Shown in pieces: positions 22,301 through 34,715 of a stretch of DNA of 64,000 bases (position 1 is its first letter; each line of letters begins with the position of its first letter). Made by a program: the position numbers and the translations under genes. Source of the DNA: Symbiodinium sp. CCMP2592 (lineage: Eukaryota; Sar; Dinophyceae; Suessiales; Symbiodiniaceae); contig CAJNDT010000135.1 of NCBI GenBank assembly GCA_905221615.1, forward strand, positions 235,037 through 299,036. The letters are read 5' to 3'. The notes beneath the pieces were generated by a model. It was not told where the DNA came from. It saw nothing but the letters and a program-made list of their open reading frames with translations, and searched no databases.

Positions 22301-23085
22301 ACGACAGGGACCAAAGAGCCCTGTGTGGGCTGTGCACAAGTGCGGCTGAGCAGCATGCTATGAAATGGATCTAGGGCAGCATTTGACGGGATTGGTCTAC
22401 CTGAGACCAGACACTTTGGACAGCCGGCAAGGAGTGTAATCACGAGCTTGCTGACATCAACCCATCGTTGGAAGTAGCCGGATAGAGGTCGGGCACATTT
22501 TATTCGAGCCAAGACTCAGCACTCGAGTAGCACTCCTTCGGGAGTTGGGCAGCAGTTGCCCGTGAGACCGGAGTCAGAGCACTTCTCCTTGTGCACTCTT
22601 CTGGAATATCTATGCAGATGCAATCCGGAAACCAACACACAATCCACGAATTCCATACACATAGAAATAACATGCAGCGCCAGATGTGTCAGAGTTTGCA
22701 TAGTAGATGGGACAGCCCTTGTTTTGATAGGAGAACGTGCAGTCACCATCTCCCTTCGACAAACTGCATAGCTTGAGTCTGGACTCATGCGCTGTGCATT
22801 CCGGCATGTAAACTGGGACAGGCGATGGAGGTGGCGCTGGTGCAGGCGGCGGGTCTGGACCCGAACCAGAGGAATCCACAAACATCCTCACGAGTGGCCA
22901 TGTACGAACAAAAGGCCAAGCTGAGTACAAGACGCAGCACATAGCCTCTATAGAGTGTGACCGAGAGGCATCACACAGACGGTCAGCGCCAGCGCCGCAA
23001 GGGCCACGCAGATCACGGCCAGGAACCCGCCACAGCCGCGCGAGCGCTGGGCGACGACCCACGAGGCCGTCGGAGATCCAAGCAT
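19395..23085 (-). CDS. Membrane-anchored glucan-active glycoside hydrolase (GH17/GH72-like), multi-exon
   Basis: The start ATG at 23085 gives MLGSPTASWVVAQRSRG, then a hydrophobic anchor (FLAVICVALAALALTVCV). A proline-rich linker and a cysteine motif (GLTGNCCPTPEGVLLEC, about 22,520-22,570) follow. The catalytic region is recognisable exon by exon: TLRLYGNDPRLNHKHFLNRA (21922-22026), ISDYPYTQ (about 21,835-21,860), GPDGLMYYHPSIK, AVILINEPELK (from 21504; NEP as the acid/base motif), YYAKALLSAIDGALAAEE, HRFLLGFNTQDI, MPVWAGEYK (candidate nucleophile Glu) and GVSVFEFQVSYFKG. Near 19.4-19.6 kb a cysteine-containing stretch resembles an X8-like module. The role would be beta-1,3-glucan cleavage or transfer at the cell surface or theca, by family. 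Most introns use GC donors. Confidence 0.7.
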
Positions 23086-23628
23086 TGTGAGGAAAAAGGT
23101 TAAGGCTGGCTGTCGTCTTGTGGGGTCAGGGTCCGGTCGGGCTCGAGTCGGAGTCGAGGTGGGAGGGGTGGGGGCTGGGCTTAGAAAGTCGGTATGCGTA
23201 TGCTCCGCATTGGCTAGGTCACGTGTGTTGCAAGCACCTTGAAGACATGCGAGCATTCAGCAAGTTCGGCATGCTCCAGCTTGCTGCGTGCTCCCTGCTC
23301 CCTATCACAAGGAGCTGCTCCTCTGTCTGTGCTAGATACCGGACTCCAAGACTCTCTTTATACCCACTACTTATGTTCATCCCAGCATTCTTCTGACGAC
23401 GCTCCCTACCGGACGGTACTATCACTTGTCATCATGGTTGCCCATGTCTTGAAGCATCCAAGGAAGGCACCGAGCAGGAGCGGGAGGCCCAGAGCCTCCG
23501 CAGCTTTGAGGCTTCGAGGCCGAAGCTTCGATGAATGAGAGGGTTTAGGAGTCTGTTCCTCAGACACTCCGACTCTACATACCCTATGTAGGCCTGGTCT
23601 GGTGCCTGACCGAAGGCCTAGCACGTCT

Positions 23629-25400
23629 TCATCTTGAAGTCTTGAAGTCTCTAACAGCAGGCCGACACCTAAATCTTGCTGTCACGTCTGAAGAGTCCGG
23701 TTCGTTGGGAGAGGTTTTCAACAATAAACAGCCCGACACCCGAGACGGGAGCCTGCTGCGTGTCGCTGAGGCTGTCCAGCTCCTGCTCGAGCTCATCAGC
23801 TTCCTGCCTGTTCGAGACTGACGACGACCGCCGCACTGTCGCAGAGTTCCGATTCGTAAGAAAAGCGCTTTTAAAAGCCCGGCGGCACAACACCTATGGC
23901 CCATGGCCCACGGCGATTCATTCCCTCACCGCTTCGGCTCCTGAGCTCGGGTGGCAACTCCGGGCCCAGGCCCAGCAGCTCCGCCGTCAGCGTCACGAGC
24001 CGCTCCCCGAGCGAGGCAGGCAGCAGCACCTCTTTTTAAAGAGGCCCCAAACGGCCGACGGGCAACCGCAAACGAGGTCAACCGAGGATTCAGGCGACCA
24101 CGGATCGCCGGGCAGCCACGAAGACGCCCCAGAAGGCCTGAGAGGATGTGAGCTACCACCGGAAGACGAAGACAACCAAAAGGTGTCTTTCGAGGCAAGG
24201 ACCAGGACGTAGAGGAAGATCCGCTTGGAGACCACGAGGAGAAGGCACGGAACTGTCGCTGTGCCAACAGGCAGCAACAGCAGGAGTGCAAGTGAGCTGT
24301 CCCAAACCCACTGCACATGGCAAACTGCTCTTCTTGCTCAGAGAATGCGAACTCACAGAACTCACACCGTGGTATGATGCTTTACAGGTAGCACGAAAGC
24401 CTCCTGCCCCAGCAAGTCCGGGTGCTGCACCGCTGCGGCAGGCCTCCAACAGCCAAGGGAATAGGACCTCGGTATCCGCGAGACTTTCGCAGGTCTTTGA
24501 GGTCTGGAGGTCTGGACAAGGGCCCCGGCAGCCCCGAGGGCAGAAGTCAGCACGAGGGCCGGGTACTCATACGACTCGTATGACTCGCACCCTTGCGTCT
24601 TCTCCGTCCCGGAGCGAAGGACCACTCCGACTCGCCCAAGTCGGCCGCAGATAGCAGCAATCGTAGTAGCACAGAGGCTACTGCTCGCCCGCAACTGCGG
24701 TCCATGGTTGCCCGTCGCGACAGAGTATGCCAAGGGTCGTCCGGATCGAAAATGAGATGCAGTGTGCCAAGTGCGACCGCCGTCTGTCCGCGCCAGCAAC
24801 ACTGGCCCTTGGCGCTCCATGCTACTAGTACAGCACGCAAGTGCCAGTCTCGCTAGAAGCAGTCAGTCCTTCGCTTTTCTCAGGAACCCTGGGATGGCCT
24901 ATGGGTTCTGGAGATGCTTCATGAAAGGTATCGTGAAAGCTACAGCAATTAAGGTCTGAAAACCGCCTGAGCCTCGAGGGCAGCGCAGGGCAGGGGCGCT
25001 GAAAACATCGCAGAGCAATGGCGCAGAGCAGGGGCGCGGCTGCCTCTCGGAGCAAAGGCGCCAGGCTGAGGAGCCCCGGCACGCTCACGGCGCCGTAGAG
25101 CACGGCCACACCCTGCAGATCCCACCCCCACCGAAGCGGACAGAGCTCGGAGAGCTCGGGCTCCCCACCGCGCTGCCACTGCGAAGCTGCAGGTCCAGGC
25201 CTCCAAAAGAAACGAGGCGAGGTCTGAGGTGCGGGAGCTGGCTTTCCGACACGCTTTGCAGCCGCGGGGCGGCTTGCTGCGAAGCCGGTTGCCAAACCTC
25301 CAAACGAGGATTTCAACTTCGCGACGGAGAAATGCATCAATTGTGTCTGTGACCTGAAGTGCTGGCCACCCGGAGGGCTTTGTGCAGGGTCTCAGCCTCA
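23629..25400 (-). CDS. Possible exons of an unrecognised membrane protein
   Basis: Hydrophobic minus-strand stretches at about 25,065-25,120 (GVAVLYGAVSVPGLLSLAPL, after an acceptor-like CTGCAG) and about 24,180-24,316 (SSLALLLLLPVGTA, RIFLYVLVLAS) look like transmembrane coding sequence. The first resembles a major facilitator helix. No complete exon chain or defining motif was found, and the overlap with GC-rich low-information sequence makes this uncertain. Confidence 0.25.
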
Positions 25401-26790
25401 ACTGGTATTTCCACTTTCCAGCGCACTGCCGCATGCGAAACAGCAGCGAGGAGGAGGAGGAGGAGGGAACAGAGAGCGGGAGGAGGGAGGGAGGGAGGGG
25501 AGGCAGTGCTTATGCTTGTTCCGTCTCACAACCCAGCTGTGGGAGCCCGGCATTGCATGCCGTGGCCGGGGACCCGGAGCCGCCTGGCCTCTGCAGATCA
25601 GCGAGCAGAGAACAACATCCGAACGGAACGGATTAACGTCAGCCGTCAGCCACAGAGGGTAAAGAGAAGCCGGGGCCCGGTCCACAAGAGCGCCCAGGCG
25701 CCAGCAGTGCACTCCTTGCCTTCGCGCGACTGCTCCCCACGTGGCCAAGCGCGCAGAAGCAGGCGGGAGGCCGTTTCTGAGCCTCGGGCCGTAGAGGTTC
25801 CTGCGCTGAAAAAGGCGTGAGGACAAGCATCGTGAGTGGGCGAAAAGCACCGAAGCACTGGCCTGTCTGTCCGTTCGAGCGATCGCAAGGACTCTATGCG
25901 AGGAGAATCTTAGCAGGGACCGGTTCGCACTGGCATGGCATTCAATCGGCTTTCAAGCAAACTTCCATGCCGCCCAGCTGCAGTAGGAGTTGGAGACAAG
26001 CAGCTCGTGGTAGGTACGAGCCGAGCTGGAGGTCAACAAATCCTGCAAAGGTGCCAGGACGAAGCCTCACTGCGATCCTCCCCACGCTTCCAAAGCCTCA
26101 GCCGCTGCTAGGCCGCCACCCTGCAAGCTCGAGTTGCCTGGGACTTACAGCAAGATTTCCCCGGCTCTTCTCAGTTCCGAGTCCCAGTTCCCCCGACCCC
26201 CACCCCGCACGCCGAAGATCACGCAGAAAGGCCGGCGTTTCCACTCAAAAGAGCACGGCGGTTTACTGCAACGATCAAATTCAAAGAGGATCTCTTCACA
26301 GGAAATCTTTATTCACACGGAAATCTTTACGATTTCGATAATGACAAGTTTGCGATTTGTGGCCACCACTCGCATATCTGGGTTCTACATCGCGAAGCAT
26401 GGTGAGGAACACACAACTACGGTCCGGTGGATCACGCCACGAAAGCAGAACTTGACTGCGCCTGCGACTTTGCAGGTCACCTGGAGAATTGCAGACAGAA
26501 GACGACTATACATGTGACCTGGCCGTGCAACTCCGAGCCCCATTGAGACGCAGCACTTTGCCTTTAAAAGTCCTTTAAACAGTCGCTTCCTTCGGTTGGG
26601 AGGCAATGTCGGACGGTCACAGTTAAACATGCAAGTCCACGGTACAATCGCGTACTGTGCAGCGCTCTGGCGCCTGCGCCGAACTATGGTCGTTGAGCTT
26701 TACACTTTGCCGGCGGGTTAAAAAAAGTTTTGCCGGCACAGACACTACTCGCTAGACCCGCTAGACTCTAGAAGACATCAGCAATTCGTG
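25401..26790. other. No recognisable gene
   Basis: Contains a purine-rich run (GAGGAGGAGG at about 25,450-25,500) and short ORFs without family features. Confidence 0.4.
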
Positions 26791-28553
26791 TCATCCATGA
26801 GCTTCGCAGCCTTGGCCGCCGACCCACCGCAAGCAGGCCGTCTCTGGTTGGCTGGTCAGAAGTATCACAAGAACGCCATAGGGAAGGCACACTGCCGGGA
26901 CGCCCAAGACGAGCCCCGTCATCACAGCGCTCGACTTCCAGTCCCTCTTCCGCCTCTGGGCATCTGCCTTTTGGCGGGGGATCAAAGGGAGCGCACACGC
27001 ACCGAGCATGGAGGCCGTGTAGGTCAGCACGTAAGACCATGCGACCGTAGTTCGAAAGCTAGGCAAGTCCGCAGCATAATTCTCCGGCTTCGACAAGGAT
27101 GGTGTGAAGAGGCTGGAGAGTTGATTGCTCACGGCCGTGGAGACGGGCTGGCTGGAGTGCATAACGGTTCCGATGAGACCATAGCACAAGCCCTCCTGTC
27201 CAGGTTCCGAGAGCTCGATGACCATCAGGTTCAGGACCAGGGCCAGGGCTGTTGTGGGCACAGCCGCCACGACCTCCTCGCCAAGGTAGAAGTACTGGTC
27301 ACGAATCACATCGAAGACGGCCAAGAAGGTTGGGATTGCATCAGTGATTGTCACCGTCACAATGGCAATGAGGATTGCCCTTCGCCAACAAGACTGGAGG
27401 AAGTACACCTTGTACGCCGCCGTGGCCAACATCATCACGAACATGCCGCTCATCTGGAAGAGCTGTTGTTGCAAGACCTTCACCTGGACCCACTGGTAGC
27501 GGACCATGGGCCCTGCTGTGGTTGTAATGCCGGAGAAGAACTGGCTGATGAAGGCGAACAAGAGTACGCTGGAGAGGCACTTGCTTTTGACCAGGTGCCT
27601 CGGTCGAGAAGCACAGCGAGGCTTCACCAAGGCTGTGTAACCCTACCAAGAGCTAAGCCCTGAGCCTGCCTATGGCCTATGGTGCAAGCAAGCTTCCATG
27701 AGGACTCCAAATGCGCCTTCAACGTCGGGCGCTCCACCTTGCGGGGCTCGTGCACGCAGCAGGCACAGACTACGAGGAGCACAGCAGAGATGCAAAAGCA
27801 GAGCGTCATCAGGCCGTTGAAAGACAGACTCCAGTCGAAGGTGCCCAAGTATTCCTTGCCGTTCATGAAGAAGGCAATGACCACGGACGAAGCAAGCGAG
27901 CCTGCCATCGTGACGATGGTGAACTCTGCCTTCATCTTACCACGACTCATCAGCGGCTCTCGCTGCGAGTACTCCAATAGCAAGCCCTCTCCGGCCACAC
28001 AGCCCATCTGAACACCTGCGACAAGAATGAACATGGGGAAGACGTACCAATTCTTCTCCTTGTGGATGCTTGGATTGCACGGAGGCGAGAGCGTGTCGTA
28101 GGTGCCGTCAGGAAACTGACAGTAATACGGCGGAGGCAGAGGCCATACGCTCATGACCAACAGCGCACCACCGCACAACACCCACGACGCCAGGAAATAA
28201 GGTTTCCTGTTCTGACCACAGATGGGGAGGCAGTCGTTCATCATTCCGAAGGGAAGAAGCAGCACTTGTGGAAGCTTCATGAGGGCGGTGACAGACATCA
28301 TCACGTTTGAGTCCAATCCCATGTAGCCGAGGAAGAACCCATAAGAAACACCCATCACGGTGGCGTTCAGGAAGGCAAGAAAGAAGCCACCGAGTGGCAA
28401 GCCGCAGGTGCGCCATGTCCAAAGGCTGATGGAGTCCTCATCTCCAGATTCTTCAGAGGTGGACTCTTCTGATGAAGTTGGAGCCTCCGCATCAGACTTG
28501 GATGATGGTTTTACAGGCTCTGGTGCACGCGGGGCGAAGAGATAGTCCTCCAA
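26791..28553 (-). CDS. Folate/biopterin-transporter-like (BT1/MFS) membrane protein, two visible exons
   Basis: Join of 27694-28553 and 26791-27598 through a 95-bp GC-AG intron (GGAA|GCTTGC ... CCGAG|GCACC) gives SSWK-HLVKSKC in frame. An acidic, serine-rich cytosolic N-terminus precedes about twelve membrane segments. The block VTALMKLPQVLLLPFGMMND then CLPICGQNRKPY matches the loop and amphipathic-helix signature of the BT1 folate/biopterin transporter family. Substrate is unknown; many dinoflagellate members are uncharacterised. No ATG precedes the frame. It opens at an in-frame stop near 28,590, so a 5' exon must supply the start, possibly the repeat-containing frame around 28,810-28,950. 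The stop is at 26791. Confidence 0.78.
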
Positions 28554-28825
28554 GTCCTCGGTCGCGCACAGACCCTCATCTTTGCTTTTTCAAGCTTAAA
28601 GCCGTACCCCTGAGACCTTTGCAAGGGGCAAGTGAAGTTGCGGTCGAATGCGAAACAGTCTACGTTGTCAGTATCTCTGGACACAACTTTTTCATGCTGT
28701 CCCAACACAGCTGGTGCCATCTCCAAATTTCTGACAAAGGCACGTTTATGGCTCCAGCCTCCAGGGGACTCGTCTGTCTCACAAAAGCTGTCGATCTTAC
28801 CGGCACCGGCGCGATCTGATGTCCG

Positions 28826-28925
28826 AAATCTGTGGTCTGCCGCTCAAAACCTGACGATTGCCGCCCGAAATCCGACGACTGCCGACCGAAGTCTGACGAT
28901 TGCCGCCCGAAATCCGTTGATCGTG
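28826..28925 (-). repeat. 21-bp minisatellite, about five units
   Basis: Units like CCGAAATCCGACGATTGCCG repeat every 21 bp. On the minus strand they stay in frame and would encode the heptad DFGRQSS with small changes (DFGRQSS, GFERQTT, DFGHQ). The location just 5' of the transporter frame makes it a possible N-terminal exon of that gene. Confidence 0.7.
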
Positions 28926-28950
28926 CTACCGGTGGCGTCACCCCGGTCAT

Positions 28951-30470
28951 GCTCTGGACAGGATGAGGCGGCTGGATCAGATTCTAATGCAGCTGTAGGA
29001 CTATGACTTTGGTCTAATCCTGCGCACCCACGCGGCGGCGGATATTGTGAGAAGCACTGGCAAGGTTTTGCTTACCAATGCATGCCTGGCTGCCATGGCA
29101 CAGCAAGCGACATAACTTCAGCAGACGCATGAATTGTGCCAGAACACCACTCTGGTCCTGCAAGCATTGTTTACGGGTGCCCGACCCAAAACGTGAAGGA
29201 AGTCCGATGCCTGCACAAAGGACATGCCACGGAAGTTGGTCTGCGGTGTGACTGCCAAGGCATTAATCCGCCTGACCCACTTCGACATCTCGAATCCACT
29301 CCAAAGACTGCGCCTTCAAACCAGTTCAGGGCAATCCAACGACACAAACCAAAGAAAACTGAAATTGAACGACAGGAATGTGTTGGCGACTCGGCTACAT
29401 TTGCTGTCACGGAATATCTTAGCCGACGACCGCTGCAGGAGTTCGTGGCCAACCACTGACAACTTGCGCGCTGACTTTGAACGCAGCCTCCAATCAGCAA
29501 CGCGAGTTACAAGTTTAAGTATCCCAGCAAGGAAAGACCTAAGCCATACGATGACATTTGTACAAATGCTTCAGGAACCTACATCAGCTTTGGGACGCCT
29601 GCTTCTGGGCGGGTGCGCTTGTTGGCCAAGTTGACAAGATGCAAATGGCCACCAAGAGCACAGCCATGTCGAAGCCTAAACTATGTTGTCCACTGTCCAA
29701 ATTCGACCTGGTTATGTTGAAAAGCTGGGGGCTTCATGCAAATGTAGAGTTCTTGATCATGCTGTACACCAGCAGATGTTCTACAAGTCAACCTGATGCC
29801 TGCGTTGTGGGTTCTCCATGGATGGCAGAACTTGTAACACAAGCCGAAAGGCGGCTTCAGCGGCACGAAATGAAGCTGCGTTGCCCACACGACTTCTGTG
29901 AAAAAGCACTTGCTAAATGAATGACTTGGATTAGAACAGCTTTGCAGCCCATGCAGGAAACGCACATACAGGGTAAGGTGAATATCAGAACTTTAAATAA
30001 CAAAAAAAAACTTGCAATGCGTGAGCCCAGTTGGAATGAAAGCTACATCCCGACCCATTTCTGAAACATCCCCTGGCAAGCTTGGTGTTAAGCACTGTGA
30101 CCGATTTGTTGAAGGCACAGGGCTACAGTTGCCCGTCAGCACCGACTGCCTTCAGAATAGCTACTTTCGGGGTTTAGTGTGCATGCCAAGGAGTTTGGGG
30201 TTTATGTACCTGAGCTTTCCGGCGAACTCTGTTAGAGGCGAATGTTTGCACCTTACGCCAAAACAGTGTATTGCCCATGTTCACTAAGAAGGTACTACTA
30301 TGAGCTGTTTGTATTTGTGACAACGACGGAATATTAAAGAAGGCATTGTTGACATCTGCATGGCTAGGTGGCTGATCGGAGGATATATAAAATAATCGAT
30401 TCGACTGGTAGCCTCCACTGAACAAAACTGTGGCCAATGTGGGCGTGGCCGGCCAGGCCTGCGGGAGAGG
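28951..30470. other. No recognisable gene
   Basis: Only short ORFs on both strands, no motif. It lies downstream of the LINE fragment, so part may be decayed 3' LINE sequence. Confidence 0.35.
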
Positions 30471-30472
30471 GC

Positions 30473-31880
30473 TCATGTCGGGACGCCTGAAAATCCAGAA
30501 AAGTAGTTTTGTACTCCAAGAATTGCGGATGCCCGCAAATGTGGCTTAGCAGTTGCAATCGTTGCTGGGACTAAAGCTGCGGAGGAGTAGGAACAGGGGG
30601 ACAAAATCTCTGTGACAAAACGGGATCTGATTCTAAAGATGTTGCGCAGTACCATAAAATGTACTGAGTTAATTTTGGTAAAGTGTGCATTCGAGAGACG
30701 CGCACTATCCACAGCATATGTAAGTATCGACACAACGATGGAACGGCACACGGTAAGTTTCCAGGCAAGGGGAATCGAAGAATGCGAGATGACGAGCTTA
30801 CCGAGCCGCGAGGCGGTGACAGCTTGGGAAACACGGTGTTTGAGATTTTTGCGACTGGATGTTCGAGAGTCCAAGTATACAACTAGTGGGTGTGGTCATA
30901 CCCAGCCGTGGAAAATAATACAAACGCTGGTTCCCATGACTACGGAGGTGCTGGCATTTATCATCATTTAAACCAAGGGACTTCCAATGAAACTGAACCT
31001 GATGGAAAAACTTATTGAAATGGTTCAAGACTAAACCAAAGGAACATGACGAGAGCGGGCACCCCTGGCAGAGGCCTTTAGTTTGACAGCAGGTAGCAGA
31101 TTTCTGAGAGGAGTCACACACAACAAAGGTAGGCTTGTGGTAAAAGAGGGCCATGATAACTGAGTGAATATGAACAGGAATGCAGCCACAGTCCATTGCT
31201 GCATCTCGAACACTCGGGTCAACACGTTGTTCCAGGTGGGGTTGGATCATACGGGCAACTATTTTACATGAAAAGTTCGTGAGAAACCCAAGCCTATAGT
31301 TCACCAGGAAACAGGTGTCTTCATTTTGCGATTTTGACAAGCATCACTATTTCCGAAAAAAGCCAGGAGTCAGGGATATGGAGCGTTTTTGTAAGTCTGT
31401 CTGGGTAGCCCGTTGGTGCCCACGGATTTGAGTGGTTTTACTTTGCGGAGAGCATTGTCAAGGTCTTGCATAGTTACATAGTTAAAACAGGGATCAGTTT
31501 TTGAGAAGCTTCCGGACAAGGATTTGATGCCGGTACAGGGGAATCTCTTTTAGACGAATTACTAATATTTTGCTGAGAAGTACTCGGCAAAAGTTTTGGC
31601 CCGCTGGGCCCATGAAACCACGTTGGTCTGAGCGTTGAACAGACTTGTACATTTCGGCTTTTCATCTGAGCGCATCTGCGTAGAGTGGGCCCATTGTTGA
31701 ACGGAGCTGCCCTGAAAATCTGAAGGGGGAATGTTTTTGTTTGCTTCCTGGCGGCTTTTTTGAGTTTGGAGCGTGATCATATAAATGCGGGCATGTCCGT
31801 GAAGGTCTTGTGCCGGAAGGTGTATAGTGTATATATAGCGCCACGGTTGACGGTTCCCTGGCCGCGAATGGGAGTTCAGG
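30473..31880 (-). pseudogene. Decayed non-LTR (LINE) retrotransposon reverse transcriptase
   Basis: In separate minus-strand frames the order of a LINE RT is preserved. First comes a WAQRAKTFAEYFSAKY-like region (about 31,562-31,640), then a KPLKSVGTNGLP-like stretch (about 31,415-31,450). The RT block follows with NYRLGFLTNFSCKIVARMIQ and GLCQGCPLSSCSFGLVLNHF (30798-31340). Last is a thumb-like block, WKLTVCRSIVVSILTYAVDS and INSVHFMVLRNIF (30473-30874). The frame shifts and stops between blocks, and no intact catalytic DD motif was seen. Not functional as it stands. Confidence 0.75.
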
Positions 31881-31974
31881 CACCATGTGGTTCTTTAGGT
31901 TTCAATTTACACAGTGCTATGCAAACGTCGTTTTAAATTTACACAATGCTATGCAAACGTCGGAAGGAGGGGGA

Positions 31975-31988
31975 GGGAGAGAGAGAGC

Positions 31989-32031
<43 letters not shown>

Positions 32032-32545
32032 CGAGAGACAGACAAACAGACGGACAGAAAGACAGACAGACAGACAGACAGACAGAGAGACAGACAAAGA
32101 GAAAGAGAAAGAGAGAAAGACACAGATAAAAAGAGACAGCGAGAAAGAGACAGATTATAGAGAGAGAGAAAGACAGAGAAAGCCAGAGAAAGAGAACGAG
32201 AAAGAGAAAGAGAAAGATAAAGATAAAGATAAAGATAAAGATAAAGATAAAGAGAAAGAGAAAGAGAAAGAGAAAGAGAAAGAGACTGAGAGAGAGAGAG
32301 AGAGAAAGTGAGAGAGAAAGACAGAGAAAGAGAGAGAAAGAGAGACAAGAGAGAAAGAGAGAAATAGAGAAAGAGACAAAAAAGAGAGAAAAGATAGAAA
32401 GAAAGAAAGAAAGGGAGAAAAAAAGAGAGAGAAAGAGAGAGAAAGAGAAAGAAGAGAGAGAAAGAAAGAAAGAGAGAAAGAAAGAAAGAAAGAGAGCAAG
32501 AGAGCAAAAGAGAAAGAGAAAAAGAGAGAAAGAGAGACTTTTTTG
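31975..32545 (+). repeat. GA-rich compound microsatellite
   Basis: Nearly uninterrupted purine tract: GAGA, then GACA, then GATAAA, then GAAA blocks over about 570 bp. It produces long spurious ORFs on both strands (Ser/Leu/Phe-rich or Arg/Glu/Lys-rich). Confidence 0.95.
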
Positions 32546-33350
32546 ACTTTGCGGTCGCAGAACTGTCTCCTGGTCCCACACCGAATTTAGAATGTCAGCA
32601 CGGCTAGCAGCTAGCAGGAGCTGTGAAAACACATCGGCTGCATTCAACTCCAAGCAAGTCAAATAGCAATTCTCAGCTATCAAAAATTGGACAATTGGAT
32701 TGGTCTTGCCCAGCCCAAGACACGCTGGAGCAAAGCAGAGCCATTGCTCAGACCTTTTGCTTTTGCCGCGGAGAGGAAAGAACAGCATCCACACCCGCAA
32801 GCAAACCTGTGGCAAACCCTTCCAAATAAAACTGCCCTCAAGTGTGCCTTCTCTTCGGATCTCCCCATGTGGCACACTTGGAAACTTTGCAAGCTTCTGA
32901 AACAAAGTTTTATCCAGCACCTGCAAGTGCGCCAACAAGAAGCCGACCGAAGTGGTTCGTGGATGATGTTTTGCATGAGTTCACCAAAGACATCCAAGTT
33001 AGACTTTTTGACTTTGACTTTGAAGCGCTGTTCGGCGACCGAACGTAGCGAGCTGTAAGGACGTGCATTGTGCACGGCGACCAGGTCGCTCACTCTGTGA
33101 TCCAGTACAGAAGAGTAGAAAAGAGAAGAGAGCATAGAGCCGTGCGCCGCCCCGTAGGACCAAGCACGCACTCCAGCAACAGTGTCCCCCGGTCCGCAGA
33201 CCCAAGCAAGGACTTACACAGGCCGTCTGAAGGCACCATACAAGCGGTATGACACGTAAGTAGTTGCGAATCCATCTTATCAACACAGTTACCAAATACA
33301 CATCATACAGTTATGTGGTCGGTTATCTACAAGGATCCAGGAACACAGCA
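32546..33350. other. No confident gene
   Basis: Overlapping ORFs of 100-160 codons occur on the minus strand. They have neither a domain nor a plausible start, and no exon pair could be joined with support. Confidence 0.3.
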
Positions 33351-33354
33351 AATA

Positions 33355-33505
33355 AATGAATTGTGATATAAATGTGAAATAAATGTGAATGGGAATGTGA
33401 ATGGAAATGTGAGAAAAATGAGACGAGCCGACAAATGTGAATGCAAATGTGAAAACAAATGTATTCCGAAATGTGAAAAAAATGTGAAAAAAAAGCAAAC
33501 AAAAA
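33355..33505 (+). repeat. AATGTGAA-rich simple repeat, copy 1
   Basis: Clusters of AATGTGAA, GGAATGTGAA and AATGTGAAAAAA at irregular 6-12-bp spacing. The same motif family fills 60,325-60,495, 27 kb away. Confidence 0.8.
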
Positions 33506-33744
33506 GCAATGACAGCAGAGCTCATGTGGGAGGGCCATCAAAGGCAGTTCTAGTTGCAAATTCAAGCAACCAAACCTGTCAGCCAGAATTGTGATAAAGA
33601 CCTTTTGCTGGGAAATGCTTGCATTTCTTTGCTGGGAAACTGTTCTGAAGCAACCAAACCTGTCAGCCAGGATGGGTAAAGATCTTTGATGGGAAATGCT
33701 TGCGCTATTACAAAGCAACCAAACATGTCAGCCAGGATTGGGGG

Positions 33745-34715
33745 AAAGATGTTAAGGGTTTAAGGGTTCCAGGGTTAAAAGTTAAAGGTCAAGAGTTTAA
33801 GGGCTTAAGGGTTTTAAGGTTTAAGGGTTATAAGGGTTAAGGGTTCAGGGTTGAGGATTCAGGGTTAAGGGTGAAGGATTAAGGGTTAAGGGTTCAGGGT
33901 TGAGGGTTAAGGGTGGAGGGTTAAGGGCTTAACAGCTTAAGGGTTTAAGGGTTAAGGGTTAGGAGTGGAGGGTTTAAGGGTTTAAGGGGTAAGGGTTACG
34001 GGTTTAGGGGTTTAAGGGTTGAGGGTTACGGGTTAAGGGTTAAGGGTGAATGGTTCAGGGCTAAGGGTTAAGCGTTGAGGGTTAAGGGTTTAAGGGTTTA
34101 AGAGTTCAGGGTTAAGGGCTTGAGGGCTTAACGGTTTAAGGATTTAAGGGTTAAGGGCTAAGGATTAAGGGTTGAGGGTTAACGGGTTAAGGGTTAAGAG
34201 TTCAGGGTTGAGGGTTTAGGGGTTAAGGGTTGAGGGTTAAGGCGGTTAAGGGTCAAGGGCGGAGGGTTAAGTAAGGGTTCAAGGGTTAACGTTAACGGTT
34301 AAGGCGTTTAAGGGTCAAGGGTCAAGAGTTAAGCGTTAAGGGTTAAGGGTTACGGGTTAGGGCGGTAAGGGGTTAAGTGTTAAGGGTTAAGGGTTCAAGG
34401 GTCTAAGGGTTTCATGGCTAAGGGTTAAGGGTTAAGGGTTTAAGGGTTTAAGGGTTTAAGGGTTAAGGCTTAAGGGATAAGGGTTCAGGGAGGGCTCAGG
34501 GTTAAGGGTTTAAGGGATAAGGGTTCAGGGTTGAGGGTTAAGGGTTAAGGGTTTAAGGTTAAGGGTTAAGGTTTTAACGGTTCAGGGTTAAGTTTTAAGG
34601 GTTTAGGGAAGTTTAGGGAGTTTAGGGATTTTAGACGGTTTAAGGGTTAAGGGTTAAGGGTTCAGGGTTCAGGGTCAAGTAAGTGTTAAGGATGAAGGGT
34701 TCAGGGTTAAGGGTA
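33745..34715 (+). repeat. TTAAGGG / GGGTTTAAGGG interstitial array
   Basis: About 970 bp of GGGTTAAGGGTTTAAGGGTTCAGGG variants, a telomere-like TTTAGGG relative in which TTAAGGG predominates. Highly degenerate and non-coding. Confidence 0.9.

Noticed and set aside
28511..28726. ATG-started minus-strand ORF overlapping the transporter N-terminus
   Set aside because: It is out of frame with the clearly coding transporter exon and has no motif.
31917..32938. Long Ser/Leu/Phe-rich and Arg/Glu-rich ORFs (up to 329 codons)
   Set aside because: They are translations of the GA-rich microsatellite; no gene signal outside the repeat.
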